Below are positions 23,441 through 32,120 of a DNA stretch of 64,000 nt, in pieces. The notes beneath the pieces are model-generated. The model had not been told where the DNA came from. It made no database searches and saw only the letters and a list, made by a program, of their open reading frames with translations. Both the position numbers and the translations under genes were made by a program. The stretch's first letter is position 1; each line of letters begins with the position of its first letter. The stretch is from contig NZXX01000001.1 of assembly GCA_002702065.1 (NCBI GenBank), positions 806,001-870,000 of the forward strand, written 5' to 3'. This DNA comes from Anaerolineaceae bacterium (GTDB lineage Bacteria; Chloroflexota; Anaerolineae; Aggregatilineales; Phototrophicaceae).

Positions 23441-24941
23441 ATTCCCAGGTCCAGATCCAGGTGTCGGTGAATTGACAGGAGGTGATATTTGCTTCGAAGT
23501 TGACGACCGCGTTGCCGATAGTGCCTGCCACTTCGGTGCTGTCCAGGGTTCCGACCAGCTGACCGTTGATGTAATACAGCAACTCAGCTCCGTTGGCGAT
23601 AACAAGCAGGCGCTGACGGTCCGGGGCGAGGGCTAAATCCTCACCAAAGATGCCGGGTTCAAAGTCGTCGCCAGTGCGCTGCGACAGCCCATAAGTGCCG
23701 GTCTGATCCAGATAGGCCAGCAGGTAGTCGTTGGGTTCCGTCGTGCGCATCGTCAGGCCGCAGCCGCCCGGCAGGTTCGGGTCACCTATTTCCCACGTTA
23801 GTGTGGTTCCCAACGCAAAGTTGCCATAGGTTTCGCTGCCCCCCAGCGGCAGGACATTCACGCCGGGTCGATTGAAAGTGACGAAACTCTCTGGGACGAC
23901 CAGATCCATTTGCCCTGATGGCGGAATTAACTGGCGGCGCTGCAATTCCTGAATCATGACGGACGAATTGCCGGTCAGCAGCTGCTGCGGGCGGTAGTCC
24001 GTTGCCAGCGGCGTTGTCAGGGTCAGGTTACGAAATTGGGCGGTGACTTCGCTGCCAAGCGCGGACGGTGTTTCGGCGACCAGGCCAACCTCGCCGGCAT
24101 CGGTGAGCGTGTCATCGGTCAATCGACCAACCAGCTGCCCGTTGTAGAAAAAGTCAAAGCCGGTTTCATTCACCAGCAGCCCTAAACTGAACGTGATGCT
24201 ACCGGGGATGATCGCCGGGTGTTCGCTCCAGTCGCGGATGACTCTTTCGCCATCATCTGTGACAACCAGGAAACGCCATTGGCCACGGTCATTCAGGCTA
24301 TACAGATAATAATTCTGCTCGTCCTGCTGGCGTACCGTCAGGCCAACCTGCCACCCCTGCGCCCCGGTGAGTTCGGGGACATCGACATGCACATAAAAAT
24401 CGTCCCACGTGTCGCCATCTTCGTCGGTGACAATCGTACGCTGCTGGGCACCAGATACGATGAGCGCCAGCCGGTTATTGCCAATGATGACCTCGGTTCC
24501 GTCGCTGCTTTGCCACGAAGCGGTATCCTCAAAAGATTCCTGATACGCCAGATCAGCAAAGCCAGGCAGCATAATCAGTTCATATTCGCCGCTGGTTTCG
24601 CCAAAGCCGGAGACGGTCGCGCGGTAGGTGCCGGTGCCGGGTATGGTCAGTCCTTCCAGCAGGGCATCCGCTGAATCCGGATAATCGAAATCGTCATTGC
24701 TGAACAGGACGTTATTGCTGTTGTCGCGGATCGTAAGCACCGGGTCGAGATCACCCGACGTGGCACGCACGTGAATCGAGAGCATGGCACCATCGGCAGC
24801 CTGAAAAGTCCAGGTGTCGGTGTCGCCGCTGTCCAGCGTGCCGGTTACCGGGGTGAACAGACTCAGGTCTTCCTGAGCCTGCGCAATGCCGAAAACGAGT
24901 GCCAGCAGAGCCAGTACGACTAGATTACGGAGGGCATCCAT
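23439..24941 (-). CDS. Secreted protein with PPC domain and lectin-like beta domains
   Basis: A protein of 500 residues with a signal peptide ending near residue 23 (IAQAQED). Residues about 28-125 look like a bacterial pre-peptidase C-terminal (PPC) domain: TGTLDSGDTDTWTF, then LTIRD and YRATVSG. Two concanavalin/LamG-like beta sandwiches follow (about 135-310 and 340-498), each with a YLYSL/LLAYL and FFYNGQLVG/LLYYINGQLVG pattern, suggesting an internal duplication. No catalytic residues are evident, so an extracellular binding role is likely. Its ATG lies within the end of the upstream membrane protein gene, a 22-base overlap. Confidence 0.65.
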   Translation of the reverse strand: MDALRNLVVLALLALVFGIAQAQEDLSLFTPVTGTLDSGDTDTWTFQAADGAMLSIHVRATSGDLDPVLTIRDNSNNVLFSNDDFDYPDSADALLEGLTIPGTGTYRATVSGFGETSGEYELIMLPGFADLAYQESFEDTASWQSSDGTEVIIGNNRLALIVSGAQQRTIVTDEDGDTWDDFYVHVDVPELTGAQGWQVGLTVRQQDEQNYYLYSLNDRGQWRFLVVTDDGERVIRDWSEHPAIIPGSITFSLGLLVNETGFDFFYNGQLVGRLTDDTLTDAGEVGLVAETPSALGSEVTAQFRNLTLTTPLATDYRPQQLLTGNSSVMIQELQRRQLIPPSGQMDLVVPESFVTFNRPGVNVLPLGGSETYGNFALGTTLTWEIGDPNLPGGCGLTMRTTEPNDYLLAYLDQTGTYGLSQRTGDDFEPGIFGEDLALAPDRQRLLVIANGAELLYYINGQLVGTLDSTEVAGTIGNAVVNFEANITSCQFTDTWIWTWE

Positions 24942-25597
24942 TGCGGGAATCGTTCTTGCAATCGACGGATAAACTGCTTGAAATCCTCGGCGCTCATCTC
25001 GGCGCCATCCATCCAGCGAATTTGTTCAGCCGTGTGCAAGCGGCGCTGCTCACCAGCGAGGCGCATGTTCTCGCGCCCTTCGCGTTCCAGTTCCTTTTTG
25101 CTCTGGAGCAGGGGGAAATGATAGCTGGCATCCAGGGCTTCAAAATCGGCGGGCGACATGAAGGTATAGATTGGAATATAGATGTCGTCCTGTTCCAGCG
25201 CACACGCGACCATGAACCATCCTTTGGGCACGCGCGCCCGGCGGGAAATCTTGAACCGCCACAGCAAGACATTGACCTGCTGGCTGGTGTTGATTTCCTG
25301 CTCGACCTTGTCCTTCTTCATCATGCGGATGTGGTCGTTTTCAACCTGCACAGTTCGTCCACTGGGCCAGCGGCGTTTGAGGTTGCGTTCGATCTGCTGT
25401 GTCAGCACGGCGGTTATGGCGAAGCTGACGATCATTGCGATGATGTTCAGGCCTTCTGACGTGAGCAGGCTGTTGAGCACTGCAAAAACGACCGCCCAGG
25501 CGACCACGAAGATAAAGACGATGCTGATGCGCAGGCCACCATGTTCGGTATCTACGCTGTATACGGCAGGTGATTGTTGGTCAAGTGTGTTATTCAT
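24920..25597 (-). CDS. Hypothetical membrane protein with two TM segments
   Basis: A protein of 225 residues that I do not recognise. A short N-terminus leads to two hydrophobic helices (about 22-44 and 50-67), then a basic segment (QQIERNLKRRW) and a soluble region of about 150 residues with beta strands and a charged helix near the C-terminus (KELEREGRENMRLAGEQRR). The topology suggests both ends face the cytosol. It sits 14 bases after the methyltransferase gene and overlaps the PPC gene, so it belongs to the minus-strand run starting at 26367. The ribosome site is weak. Confidence 0.6.
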   Translation of the reverse strand: MNNTLDQQSPAVYSVDTEHGGLRISIVFIFVVAWAVVFAVLNSLLTSEGLNIIAMIVSFAITAVLTQQIERNLKRRWPSGRTVQVENDHIRMMKKDKVEQEINTSQQVNVLLWRFKISRRARVPKGWFMVACALEQDDIYIPIYTFMSPADFEALDASYHFPLLQSKKELEREGRENMRLAGEQRRLHTAEQIRWMDGAEMSAEDFKQFIRRLQERFPQWMPSVI

Positions 25598-25611
25598 AAT
25601 CTCGCTCAGGC

Positions 25612-26367
25612 TTACTGTTTCTCCGCCAGAAAGATAATGCGGTCAGCACGCGATACGCCGGGTTCAAAAACCTCAAAATCCGGCGTGACGACGGCATTTA
25701 TGGCAAAACCGCAGCGCTGCAACAGGGAGGCAATGGCCTGTGCCGGGTATCCTCTCAACACGCGAAAGCCTTCATATCGCTGCCAGGCATCGTCAGCGCG
25801 GTGAAAAATGATGTAACGGCGCTCATGCGACTGCCGGTCATGGTCAAACTGGTTGCTGGTGATCACCATCAGGTTTGGGTTGTCATACATAATCTGGTCG
25901 CCCAGTGACGCCTGATAGCTGAGCCCCTGAATGGTGTGTACGTCAAAGATCAGCAATTTGTGATCATTCAGGATGGCATGGATACTTTTGAACAGCGTCT
26001 CCAGGTCGCGCAGATTGCTCAGCTCGTTGAACAGATCAATGGCCAGAACCATGTCCATGCCACCGATATCAACCCCCAGTTCGCGCACGTCGCGCTGGCG
26101 CAAATCATGATTGAGCTGGTTGGCTTCCAGATGCGTCCGGCATTGATCCAGCATTTCGGGTGACTGATCAACGCCAACGGTGATGTAATTATGACGAATC
26201 AACCACTCCAGGCTGGCTCCCGTACCACAGCCCAGGTCAAGCACACGGCGGCCTAGCCAATCGTTGCGCTGGGCATAATCGATCAGGCGTGGGGTCATCC
26301 CCTCGGCGAAACGGGCCATGCCGACCGTCGTATAGATTGTAGACAAAACGGCATAATCTGCGGCCAC
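25612..26367 (-). CDS. Class I SAM-dependent methyltransferase
   Basis: A protein of 251 residues with motif I DLGCGTG (44-50), the acidic SAM-ribose residue in GVDQSPEML, and motif FNEL near residue 112. The fold is a small-molecule methyltransferase; nothing reveals the acceptor. The C-terminal half (Phe/Tyr-rich strands, FHRADDAW) resembles DUF-type methyltransferases found alone. The start is GTG 26367, with GAGG five bases upstream. It follows the DM13 gene by 19 bases. Confidence 0.8.
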   Translation of the reverse strand: MAADYAVLSTIYTTVGMARFAEGMTPRLIDYAQRNDWLGRRVLDLGCGTGASLEWLIRHNYITVGVDQSPEMLDQCRTHLEANQLNHDLRQRDVRELGVDIGGMDMVLAIDLFNELSNLRDLETLFKSIHAILNDHKLLIFDVHTIQGLSYQASLGDQIMYDNPNLMVITSNQFDHDRQSHERRYIIFHRADDAWQRYEGFRVLRGYPAQAIASLLQRCGFAINAVVTPDFEVFEPGVSRADRIIFLAEKQ

Positions 26368-26386
26368 TTCTTCCTCACTACACTGG

Positions 26387-27016
26387 CTAGACAGTCGCCG
26401 TACTGAACACGACGGAAAATTGTTTGCTGTAAATCACCACACTATTATACAGGCTCAAATCGACTTCGGGGGGAATCTCGTAATTTTGATTGCCGATATT
26501 GGCTTGTAGTGGGCCGAGTTCCAGGTCCAGGTCGCCCAATTCAACTTCCTCGCGGGTACGCGGCGCTTCACTGGCTGATAAGATGACGTACAAGTCCGGG
26601 CCGGTAGCGGCCTGAAAATCTTCGAGGCGCAGCAGCTTGCGATTATCCGGAAAGGCATACACCGTCGCGCTGCCCTCAGCCCAGCGAATCGGGTCAATGC
26701 GGACAAAATTGCCCTGGGTGGCGCGGATCGCGGTTGCGGCGTCCGGTTGACCGGGGTCTTCTTCGAGTGCGACCGGTTCTTGCAGGGCGGCCACCGCCAT
26801 CGCGATGCCCATTTCCCGATTTTCCTCAGCGACACGCAACAAGGCTGCCTGCTGATCTGATGGAAGCTCTGAAAATGGCCCTTGCAGGTTGGCTGGCAAA
26901 CCGGGGAATGGGTCTTCAACGACCGTATTCGCGATATACGGACGCCAGATCGGAAATGTATAAGCTGCCACAACTGCGGCAGCCCCTAACAGAATCAGGA
27001 ATAGTCGAATACGCAT
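26387..27016 (-). CDS. DM13 domain protein, membrane-anchored
   Basis: A protein of 209 residues with an uncleaved N-terminal hydrophobic anchor (4-20). The C-terminal 110 residues match the DM13 domain: GSATVYAF, LRLEDFQAATGPDLYVILS, LGPLQANIGNQNYEIP and LSLYNSVVIYSKQFSVVFSTA. DM13 is proposed to be a cytochrome-related, possibly electron-transfer domain; the Cys often present in the VVIYC position is a Ser here. ATG 27016 is preferred because the hydrophobic segment follows at once, though no clear ribosome site is seen and an in-frame start at 27052 is possible. Confidence 0.75.
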   Translation of the reverse strand: MRIRLFLILLGAAAVVAAYTFPIWRPYIANTVVEDPFPGLPANLQGPFSELPSDQQAALLRVAEENREMGIAMAVAALQEPVALEEDPGQPDAATAIRATQGNFVRIDPIRWAEGSATVYAFPDNRKLLRLEDFQAATGPDLYVILSASEAPRTREEVELGDLDLELGPLQANIGNQNYEIPPEVDLSLYNSVVIYSKQFSVVFSTATV

Positions 27017-27070
27017 GGCGGCAAGCGTAGCATAAAGCCGACCACATGACAATATTCATGCCGTGGTCAG

Positions 27071-27775
27071 CTAGCGGCCACCCGACATCTGATAGCCAGC
27101 ACCCGGCACGGTCAGAATATAGGCGGGCCGCCGCGGGTTGTCTTCCAGCTTTTGCCGCAGACGCGAGATATTGACTCGTAATACGGAGTAGTCGCCCTCG
27201 TAATTTTCGCCCCACACTGAACGCAGCAGTTCGTCGTGCGACACGACATCACCCGCACTGCGCATGAGCGTAATCAACAGGCCATACTCCACGGGCGTCA
27301 GGTCCAGCTTTTTGCCGCGCACCCGTGCCTGTCGTTGCAGAATATCGAGTTCCAGCTGGTTGATCACCAGCCGGGTTTCAGGCTGTGGGGTCCATTCGAC
27401 GCGCCGCAGCAGGGCCTGAATCCGGGCGATCAGTTCTTCGGGCGAGAAGGGTTTCCCCAGATAGTCATCCGCCCCGGCTTCAAGCGCGTGGACCTTGTCA
27501 TGATCCTTGTTGATGCCACTGATGACAATCATGGGGACAAAGGAACGCTCGCGAACTTTGCGCAGGACGTCCATGCCGTTGGTATCCGTCAGGTCCAGAT
27601 CGAGCAGAATAAGATCGGGCGAGCTGGCAGTCATGCGCTCGAGCACTTTGCCGCCGCTGCTGAGCGTGCTGGTGTCGAAGCCCGCCTTGTGCAGCAGGGT
27701 CAGCACCAGTTCAGTTGTAGCCTTGTCATCTTCGACAACCAGGATTTGTCGAGTATCCGGGCGCGTCGTTACCAT
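27071..27775 (-). CDS. OmpR-family response regulator (orphan)
   Basis: A protein of 234 residues. The receiver domain (about 10-122) has the acidic pocket E15-D16-D17, phospho-acceptor D59 in LILLDLDLTD and the conserved Lys in YLGKPF; a winged-helix DNA-binding domain follows (about 138-230; LTPVEYGLLITLM, RVNISRLRQKLE). No histidine kinase gene is adjacent. The kinase at 18858 is also an orphan and may be its partner, which is inference. ATG 27775 is preceded by an AT-rich region with TATAAT at 27833-27828. It may be co-transcribed with the DM13, methyltransferase and PPC genes downstream. Confidence 0.9.
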   Translation of the reverse strand: MVTTRPDTRQILVVEDDKATTELVLTLLHKAGFDTSTLSSGGKVLERMTASSPDLILLDLDLTDTNGMDVLRKVRERSFVPMIVISGINKDHDKVHALEAGADDYLGKPFSPEELIARIQALLRRVEWTPQPETRLVINQLELDILQRQARVRGKKLDLTPVEYGLLITLMRSAGDVVSHDELLRSVWGENYEGDYSVLRVNISRLRQKLEDNPRRPAYILTVPGAGYQMSGGR

Positions 27776-28023
27776 ATGTTCATCTCGTTACGAAAAGTAA
27801 ACGCTTATCAAATCTATAACATACCGAATTATAGTGTAAAACCGTGGCGCAAGCCAGTTCTTTTCCAATGGATTGGTTTTCGTACGTCTTCTTGTTTGAT
27901 TACTGGATGTGTTACCCGGAAGTTCAATGGCTTGATATGGCGATTTGACAAGTTTCTACAGCGAAAATAAAATTACTTCGATAACGAAATATTCGATACG
28001 GAAATGTTCTGGAGTATGAGATT
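27776..28023. promoter_or_regulatory. AT-rich divergent regulatory region
   Basis: This 248-base stretch between the orphan response regulator and marR is noticeably more AT-rich than its surroundings. On the minus strand a perfect TATAAT lies at 27833-27828 without a good -35. Near the marR side several CGATA/CGAAAT words recur (27970-28005), possible half-sites for MarR autoregulation. No open reading frame is supported. Confidence 0.45.
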
Positions 28024-28470
28024 TTGACCCGGTTCGAATCACCGCTGGCAGGTAGCGCACTGCACAAGTTCCTGATTATTCACCGGCATCTGCGCCAGTA
28101 CGGGCGTCAGATGGATGATCAGGGTATCCGACCGCGCCAGTTTTCGGTGCTGCGGTTTCTTCAGGAAAATGGCCCGGCGACGGTTGGGGAAGTTCAGGAG
28201 TATCTGTACACCAGCGCCAGCACCGCTTCGACGGTGATCTCGCAGCTCGAAGAAAGCGGGTTGGTCAGCCGTACGCGCTCGGAGGAAGACAACCGGGTGG
28301 TGATCGTGGAACTGACATCGGCGGGCAGCGCCCTGGCTGATGAAACACCGCTGGGGGGAATCCCGCTGCTGCGTCGCCGTTTGCGGGCACTGCCGGAGGA
28401 ACGCTTGCGCATCATTGATCAGGCGTTGACGGACATTATGGAATTGATGGAGGTCTCGGATACGGAATGA
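28024..28470 (+). CDS. MarR-family transcriptional regulator
   Basis: A protein of 148 residues with the MarR winged helix: RPRQFSVLRFLQENGPATVGEVQEYL, recognition helix STASTVISQLEESGLVSRTRS, and wing EEDNRVVIVELTSAG. The start is TTG 28024, with GGAG nine bases upstream; the nearer ATG at 28017 is in another frame and stops after three codons. Its end overlaps the ABC exporter gene by four bases (ATGA), so it probably controls and is co-transcribed with the exporter pair, as is common for MarR-linked drug exporters. No ligand can be predicted. Confidence 0.85.
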   Translation: MTRFESPLAGSALHKFLIIHRHLRQYGRQMDDQGIRPRQFSVLRFLQENGPATVGEVQEYLYTSASTASTVISQLEESGLVSRTRSEEDNRVVIVELTSAGSALADETPLGGIPLLRRRLRALPEERLRIIDQALTDIMELMEVSDTE

Positions 28471-30275
28471 AATCATTGCGCCGTATTTTACGTTATATGC
28501 GCCCGTATCGTCTGATTGTGGTACTGGGTATCCTGACGACGGTGCTGCCGGTTGCGATGGAACTGGTGGTGCCGCGCATGCTGCAATATGTGATCGACTC
28601 TGGTATTCGTCAGCGCGACATGGACGCGGTGGTGGCCGGGGCGCTGGTGATGATCGGGGCGGCAGTGGTGAGCGCGGTGGCGACCATCGGGCAGGGGTTG
28701 TGCCGGGCGCATCTGTCGCAGGGGATGGCTTTTGATATGCGCAATGATCTGTTCAGCCATATCCAGGCGCTGCCGTTTGCCACCCTCGATCAACTGCGGA
28801 CCGGCGGCCTGATGACCCGGATCGCCAGCGATGTCGATGTGATCCGCATGTTTTCCAGCAATGGGCTGGCGCTGCTGCTGCGGTCGCTGCTGATGATTAC
28901 GGGCAGCACCATCATTGTCATCCTGACGGACTGGCAGTTGTCGATCATCATGATTATCTGTCTGGTGATTACGGGCTTCGTCATCTGGAACTTTATCCGC
29001 ATGTCCAGCCATCTGTTTACGTTTGTGCAGCAGAAGCTGGCGCGCCTGAACACCGTCATTCAGGAGAATCTGGCCGGGCGGCATGTGGTCAAGGCGTTCG
29101 TGCGCGAACGGTACGAGATTGACCGCTTTGAAGACCGCAACGTGGATTACATGAACCAGAATATTCAGGTCGGGCGCATTCTGTCGCTGGTGATGCCGAT
29201 CCTCACAGTCGTGACCAATGTCGGGCTGGTGGCCGTCATCTGGTATGGCGGGCTGGATGTGATGGACGGTCGATTGTCGATTGGGGAACTGGTCGCATTT
29301 AACAACTATCTGATGATCGGCATGACCCCGCTGCTGCTGCTGGGCAACATGGCGACGATGGCATCCCGTGCGGAGGCGTCGGCAGAACGGGTGCTCGAAC
29401 TGTTGAACACCGCCCCTCTGACTCAGGCGGAAAACCGCTATCGGCCCGCGCAGATGCAGGGGCATATCACTTTTGAGAATGTGTCCTTTCGTTATGCCAG
29501 CAGCAATGGCAACGGTGCATCGCTGCGTGATAATGCGACGGATGCCAATGGCGATCAGCGTGAAGCGGTGCTGGACGGTGTCAGCTTTGAGGCGCACCCC
29601 GGCGAGCGGGTGGCGCTGCTGGGCGTAACGGGGTCTGGCAAGAGTACGCTCGTTAGCCTGATTACGCGTTTTTATGATGTGACCGGCGGCCATGTGCGGG
29701 TTGACGGGGTGGATGTGCGCGAGTGGGATGCCGAGGCGCTGCGTGCTCAGATCGGCACCGTCTTGCAGCAGACGACGCTGTTCAGCGGTACCGTGCGCGA
29801 GAACATTGCCTACGGCAGGCCAGATGCCTCGCTGGATGAAGTCATCGAAGCGGCGAAATCTGCCCAGGCGCACGACTTTATTATGGCGATGTCGCAGGGC
29901 TATGACAGTATCGTCGAAGCGCGCGGGGCAAATTTGTCCGGCGGCCAGAAACAGCGTGTTGCGATTGCGCGGGCGCTGCTGGTCAAACCGCGCATTCTGA
30001 TTTTTGATGACAGCACCAGCGCGGTCGACCTGGAGACAGAGGTCAAAATTCAGGATGCCCTCAACGCGCACATGGCGGATACCACCTCGCTCATCATCGC
30101 CCAACGGATTAACAGCGTCATCAATGCCGACAAAATTATCATCCTCGATGGGGGGCATGTCAGCGCGGTGGGCGATCACGCCGCTTTAATGGAAACCAGC
30201 CCCATCTATCAGGAGATTTATCGTTCGCAGTTTGGTCAGGAATCTGACCCGCCGGTCATGACCGTAGAGAATTAG
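28467..30275 (+). CDS. ABC exporter half-transporter, degenerate-site subunit
   Basis: A protein of 602 residues: six membrane helices (about 1-320) plus an ATPase domain. Walker A GVTGSGKST is near 386-394 and the signature LSGGQ at 490-494 is perfect. The catalytic Glu after Walker B is replaced by Asp (ILIFDDS, D514-D515), and the H-loop His by Gln (IAQR, Q546). This is the pattern of the non-catalytic half of heterodimeric exporters. The ATPase also carries an insertion rich in Asn/Asp (GNGASLRDNATDANGDQ) before the first strand. It is coupled to marR by a four-base overlap and followed by its partner after 12 bases. Confidence 0.9.
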   Translation: MKSLRRILRYMRPYRLIVVLGILTTVLPVAMELVVPRMLQYVIDSGIRQRDMDAVVAGALVMIGAAVVSAVATIGQGLCRAHLSQGMAFDMRNDLFSHIQALPFATLDQLRTGGLMTRIASDVDVIRMFSSNGLALLLRSLLMITGSTIIVILTDWQLSIIMIICLVITGFVIWNFIRMSSHLFTFVQQKLARLNTVIQENLAGRHVVKAFVRERYEIDRFEDRNVDYMNQNIQVGRILSLVMPILTVVTNVGLVAVIWYGGLDVMDGRLSIGELVAFNNYLMIGMTPLLLLGNMATMASRAEASAERVLELLNTAPLTQAENRYRPAQMQGHITFENVSFRYASSNGNGASLRDNATDANGDQREAVLDGVSFEAHPGERVALLGVTGSGKSTLVSLITRFYDVTGGHVRVDGVDVREWDAEALRAQIGTVLQQTTLFSGTVRENIAYGRPDASLDEVIEAAKSAQAHDFIMAMSQGYDSIVEARGANLSGGQKQRVAIARALLVKPRILIFDDSTSAVDLETEVKIQDALNAHMADTTSLIIAQRINSVINADKIIILDGGHVSAVGDHAALMETSPIYQEIYRSQFGQESDPPVMTVEN

Positions 30276-30287
30276 AGTAAACCGATT

Positions 30288-32111
30288 ATGTCCAGTCAAC
30301 CAAACCCAAGACCCCGCCTCGGTCCGAATGTCGGACAGCTTACGGGCGAAAGTGCGCGTAACACCCGCTCGACGGTCCGGCGTCTGCTCGGCTTTCTGAA
30401 ACCATACCGGCCACAACTGCTGGTTGTTGCGGTACTGGCCATCAGCGGGACATTGTTCAACCTGGCCGGGCCGATTTTGTTGGGTCAGGCGATTGATCAG
30501 TTTATTATCGCGTCGGACCACGATGGGCTGGCCCGGACGGTGGTGCTGATGCTGGCGGTTTATGTGGGCGGCGGCGTCACCGGCGTGATACAGGGCCTGA
30601 TGATGGTGGTGATCGGCCAGCGGTTTGTCTCGCAGCTGCGGTCGCGTCTGTTCAGCCACGTGCAGTTCTTGTCGATGGATTATCATGACCGCCATAAAGT
30701 CGGCGACCTGATGAGCCGGGTCTCCAATGACACCGAGGCGATCAATCAGGCATTGTCAAACGGGCTGATCGAATTTACCACCAATATCCTGCTGCTGGGC
30801 GGCATCATGGTGACGATGTTCCTGCTCAACTGGCAGCTGGCGCTGGGCACGGCGACGCTGCTGCCGATCATGCTCTACATCACCGGCTGGATCACGCGCT
30901 ACAGCCGTAAGGCATTCCGCCAGGTGCAGACCAATCTGGGGATGCTCAACACGGTGATGGAGGAAAATATCGCCGGGATTCGCGTGGTCAAGGCCTTTGC
31001 CCGCGAGCGCGATACGTTTGATCAGTTTGTCGATGTCAACGCGCAGTACCGGCAGGCAGGCACACAGGCGGACATTATCACGGCTGCGCTGGGGCCGATG
31101 TTCTCCACCATGGGCATTCTGGTCATCGCGGCGACGGCGCTGCTGGGTGGCTGGCTGGCATTGCAGGACGTCGTGCAGGTGGGTGTGATTGCGACGTTTA
31201 TCGTGTATGTCCGCAATTTTTTCCGGCCCATGCGCGCCATTGCCATGCTCTACAACCAGCTGCAATCTGCACTCGCCGGGGCCGAACGGGTCTTCGCGGT
31301 GCTGGATGAATCGCCATCGGTGCAGGATGCGCCCGATGCGCCCCCGCTGCCACAGATTGAAGGACGAGTCGAGTTTGATCACGTCAGCTTTGGCTACAAT
31401 GCGCAGAGTCCGGTGCTGGTGGATGTCAACCTGGAGGCACAACTGGGGCAGACGATTGCGCTGGTGGGGCCAACGGGCGCGGGCAAAACGACGATCATCA
31501 GCCTGCTCAGCCGCTTCTACGATGTGACCGAAGGGGCGATCTGCATTGATGGACACGACATCCGTGATGTGCAGCAGCAGTCGATTCGCCAGCAGTTGGG
31601 CATCGTTTTGCAGGACACGTTTCTATTCTCCGGCACGATCATGGAGAATATCCGCTACGGGCGGCTGGACGCCACCGAAGATGACGTGGTCGCTGCTGCC
31701 AAACTCGCCAACGCGGACCGGTTTATTCGCTTGCTGCCCAAGGGCTACGAAACGATTGTTTCGGAACAGGGGCACAACTTCAGCCAGGGGCAGCGGCAGC
31801 TTTTATCGATTGCCCGTGCGGTGCTGGCTGACCCGCGCATCCTGATCCTCGATGAAGCGACCAGCAGCGTCGACACGCGCACCGAAATCCATATTCAGGA
31901 AGCGCTGCTGCGGCTGCTGGAAGGGCGTACCGCCTTTGTGATCGCCCACCGGCTGAGCACGATTCGCAATGCCGATCTGGTACTGGTGGTCAACAATCAT
32001 CGCATTATCGAGCGCGGCACGCACGACGAACTGCTGGCACAGGGCGGTTTCTATCATGACCTGTACATGAGCCAGTTTCGGCGGGTTCCGGCAGCCGAGC
32101 AGGCGTCATAA
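30288..32111 (+). CDS. ABC exporter half-transporter, catalytic subunit
   Basis: A protein of 607 residues with a hydrophilic 30-residue N-terminus, six membrane helices and an ATPase domain. Walker A GPTGAGKTT, Walker B ILILDE with catalytic E523, and H-loop H554 (IAHR) are canonical, but the signature is FSQGQ (498-502) instead of LSGGQ. With the previous subunit this gives one intact and one degenerate ATP site, as in TM287/TM288-type heterodimers. Substrates are probably drugs or lipids. ATG 30288 is 12 bases after the partner stop. The convergent dioxygenase gene ends nine bases later without a visible terminator. Confidence 0.92.
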   Translation: MSSQPNPRPRLGPNVGQLTGESARNTRSTVRRLLGFLKPYRPQLLVVAVLAISGTLFNLAGPILLGQAIDQFIIASDHDGLARTVVLMLAVYVGGGVTGVIQGLMMVVIGQRFVSQLRSRLFSHVQFLSMDYHDRHKVGDLMSRVSNDTEAINQALSNGLIEFTTNILLLGGIMVTMFLLNWQLALGTATLLPIMLYITGWITRYSRKAFRQVQTNLGMLNTVMEENIAGIRVVKAFARERDTFDQFVDVNAQYRQAGTQADIITAALGPMFSTMGILVIAATALLGGWLALQDVVQVGVIATFIVYVRNFFRPMRAIAMLYNQLQSALAGAERVFAVLDESPSVQDAPDAPPLPQIEGRVEFDHVSFGYNAQSPVLVDVNLEAQLGQTIALVGPTGAGKTTIISLLSRFYDVTEGAICIDGHDIRDVQQQSIRQQLGIVLQDTFLFSGTIMENIRYGRLDATEDDVVAAAKLANADRFIRLLPKGYETIVSEQGHNFSQGQRQLLSIARAVLADPRILILDEATSSVDTRTEIHIQEALLRLLEGRTAFVIAHRLSTIRNADLVLVVNNHRIIERGTHDELLAQGGFYHDLYMSQFRRVPAAEQAS

Positions 32112-32120
32112 ACGCGTGCC

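Noticed and set aside
28488..30179. 563-codon minus-strand open frame opposite the first ABC exporter subunit
   Set aside because: Shadow of a well-supported gene, with no motif of its own.
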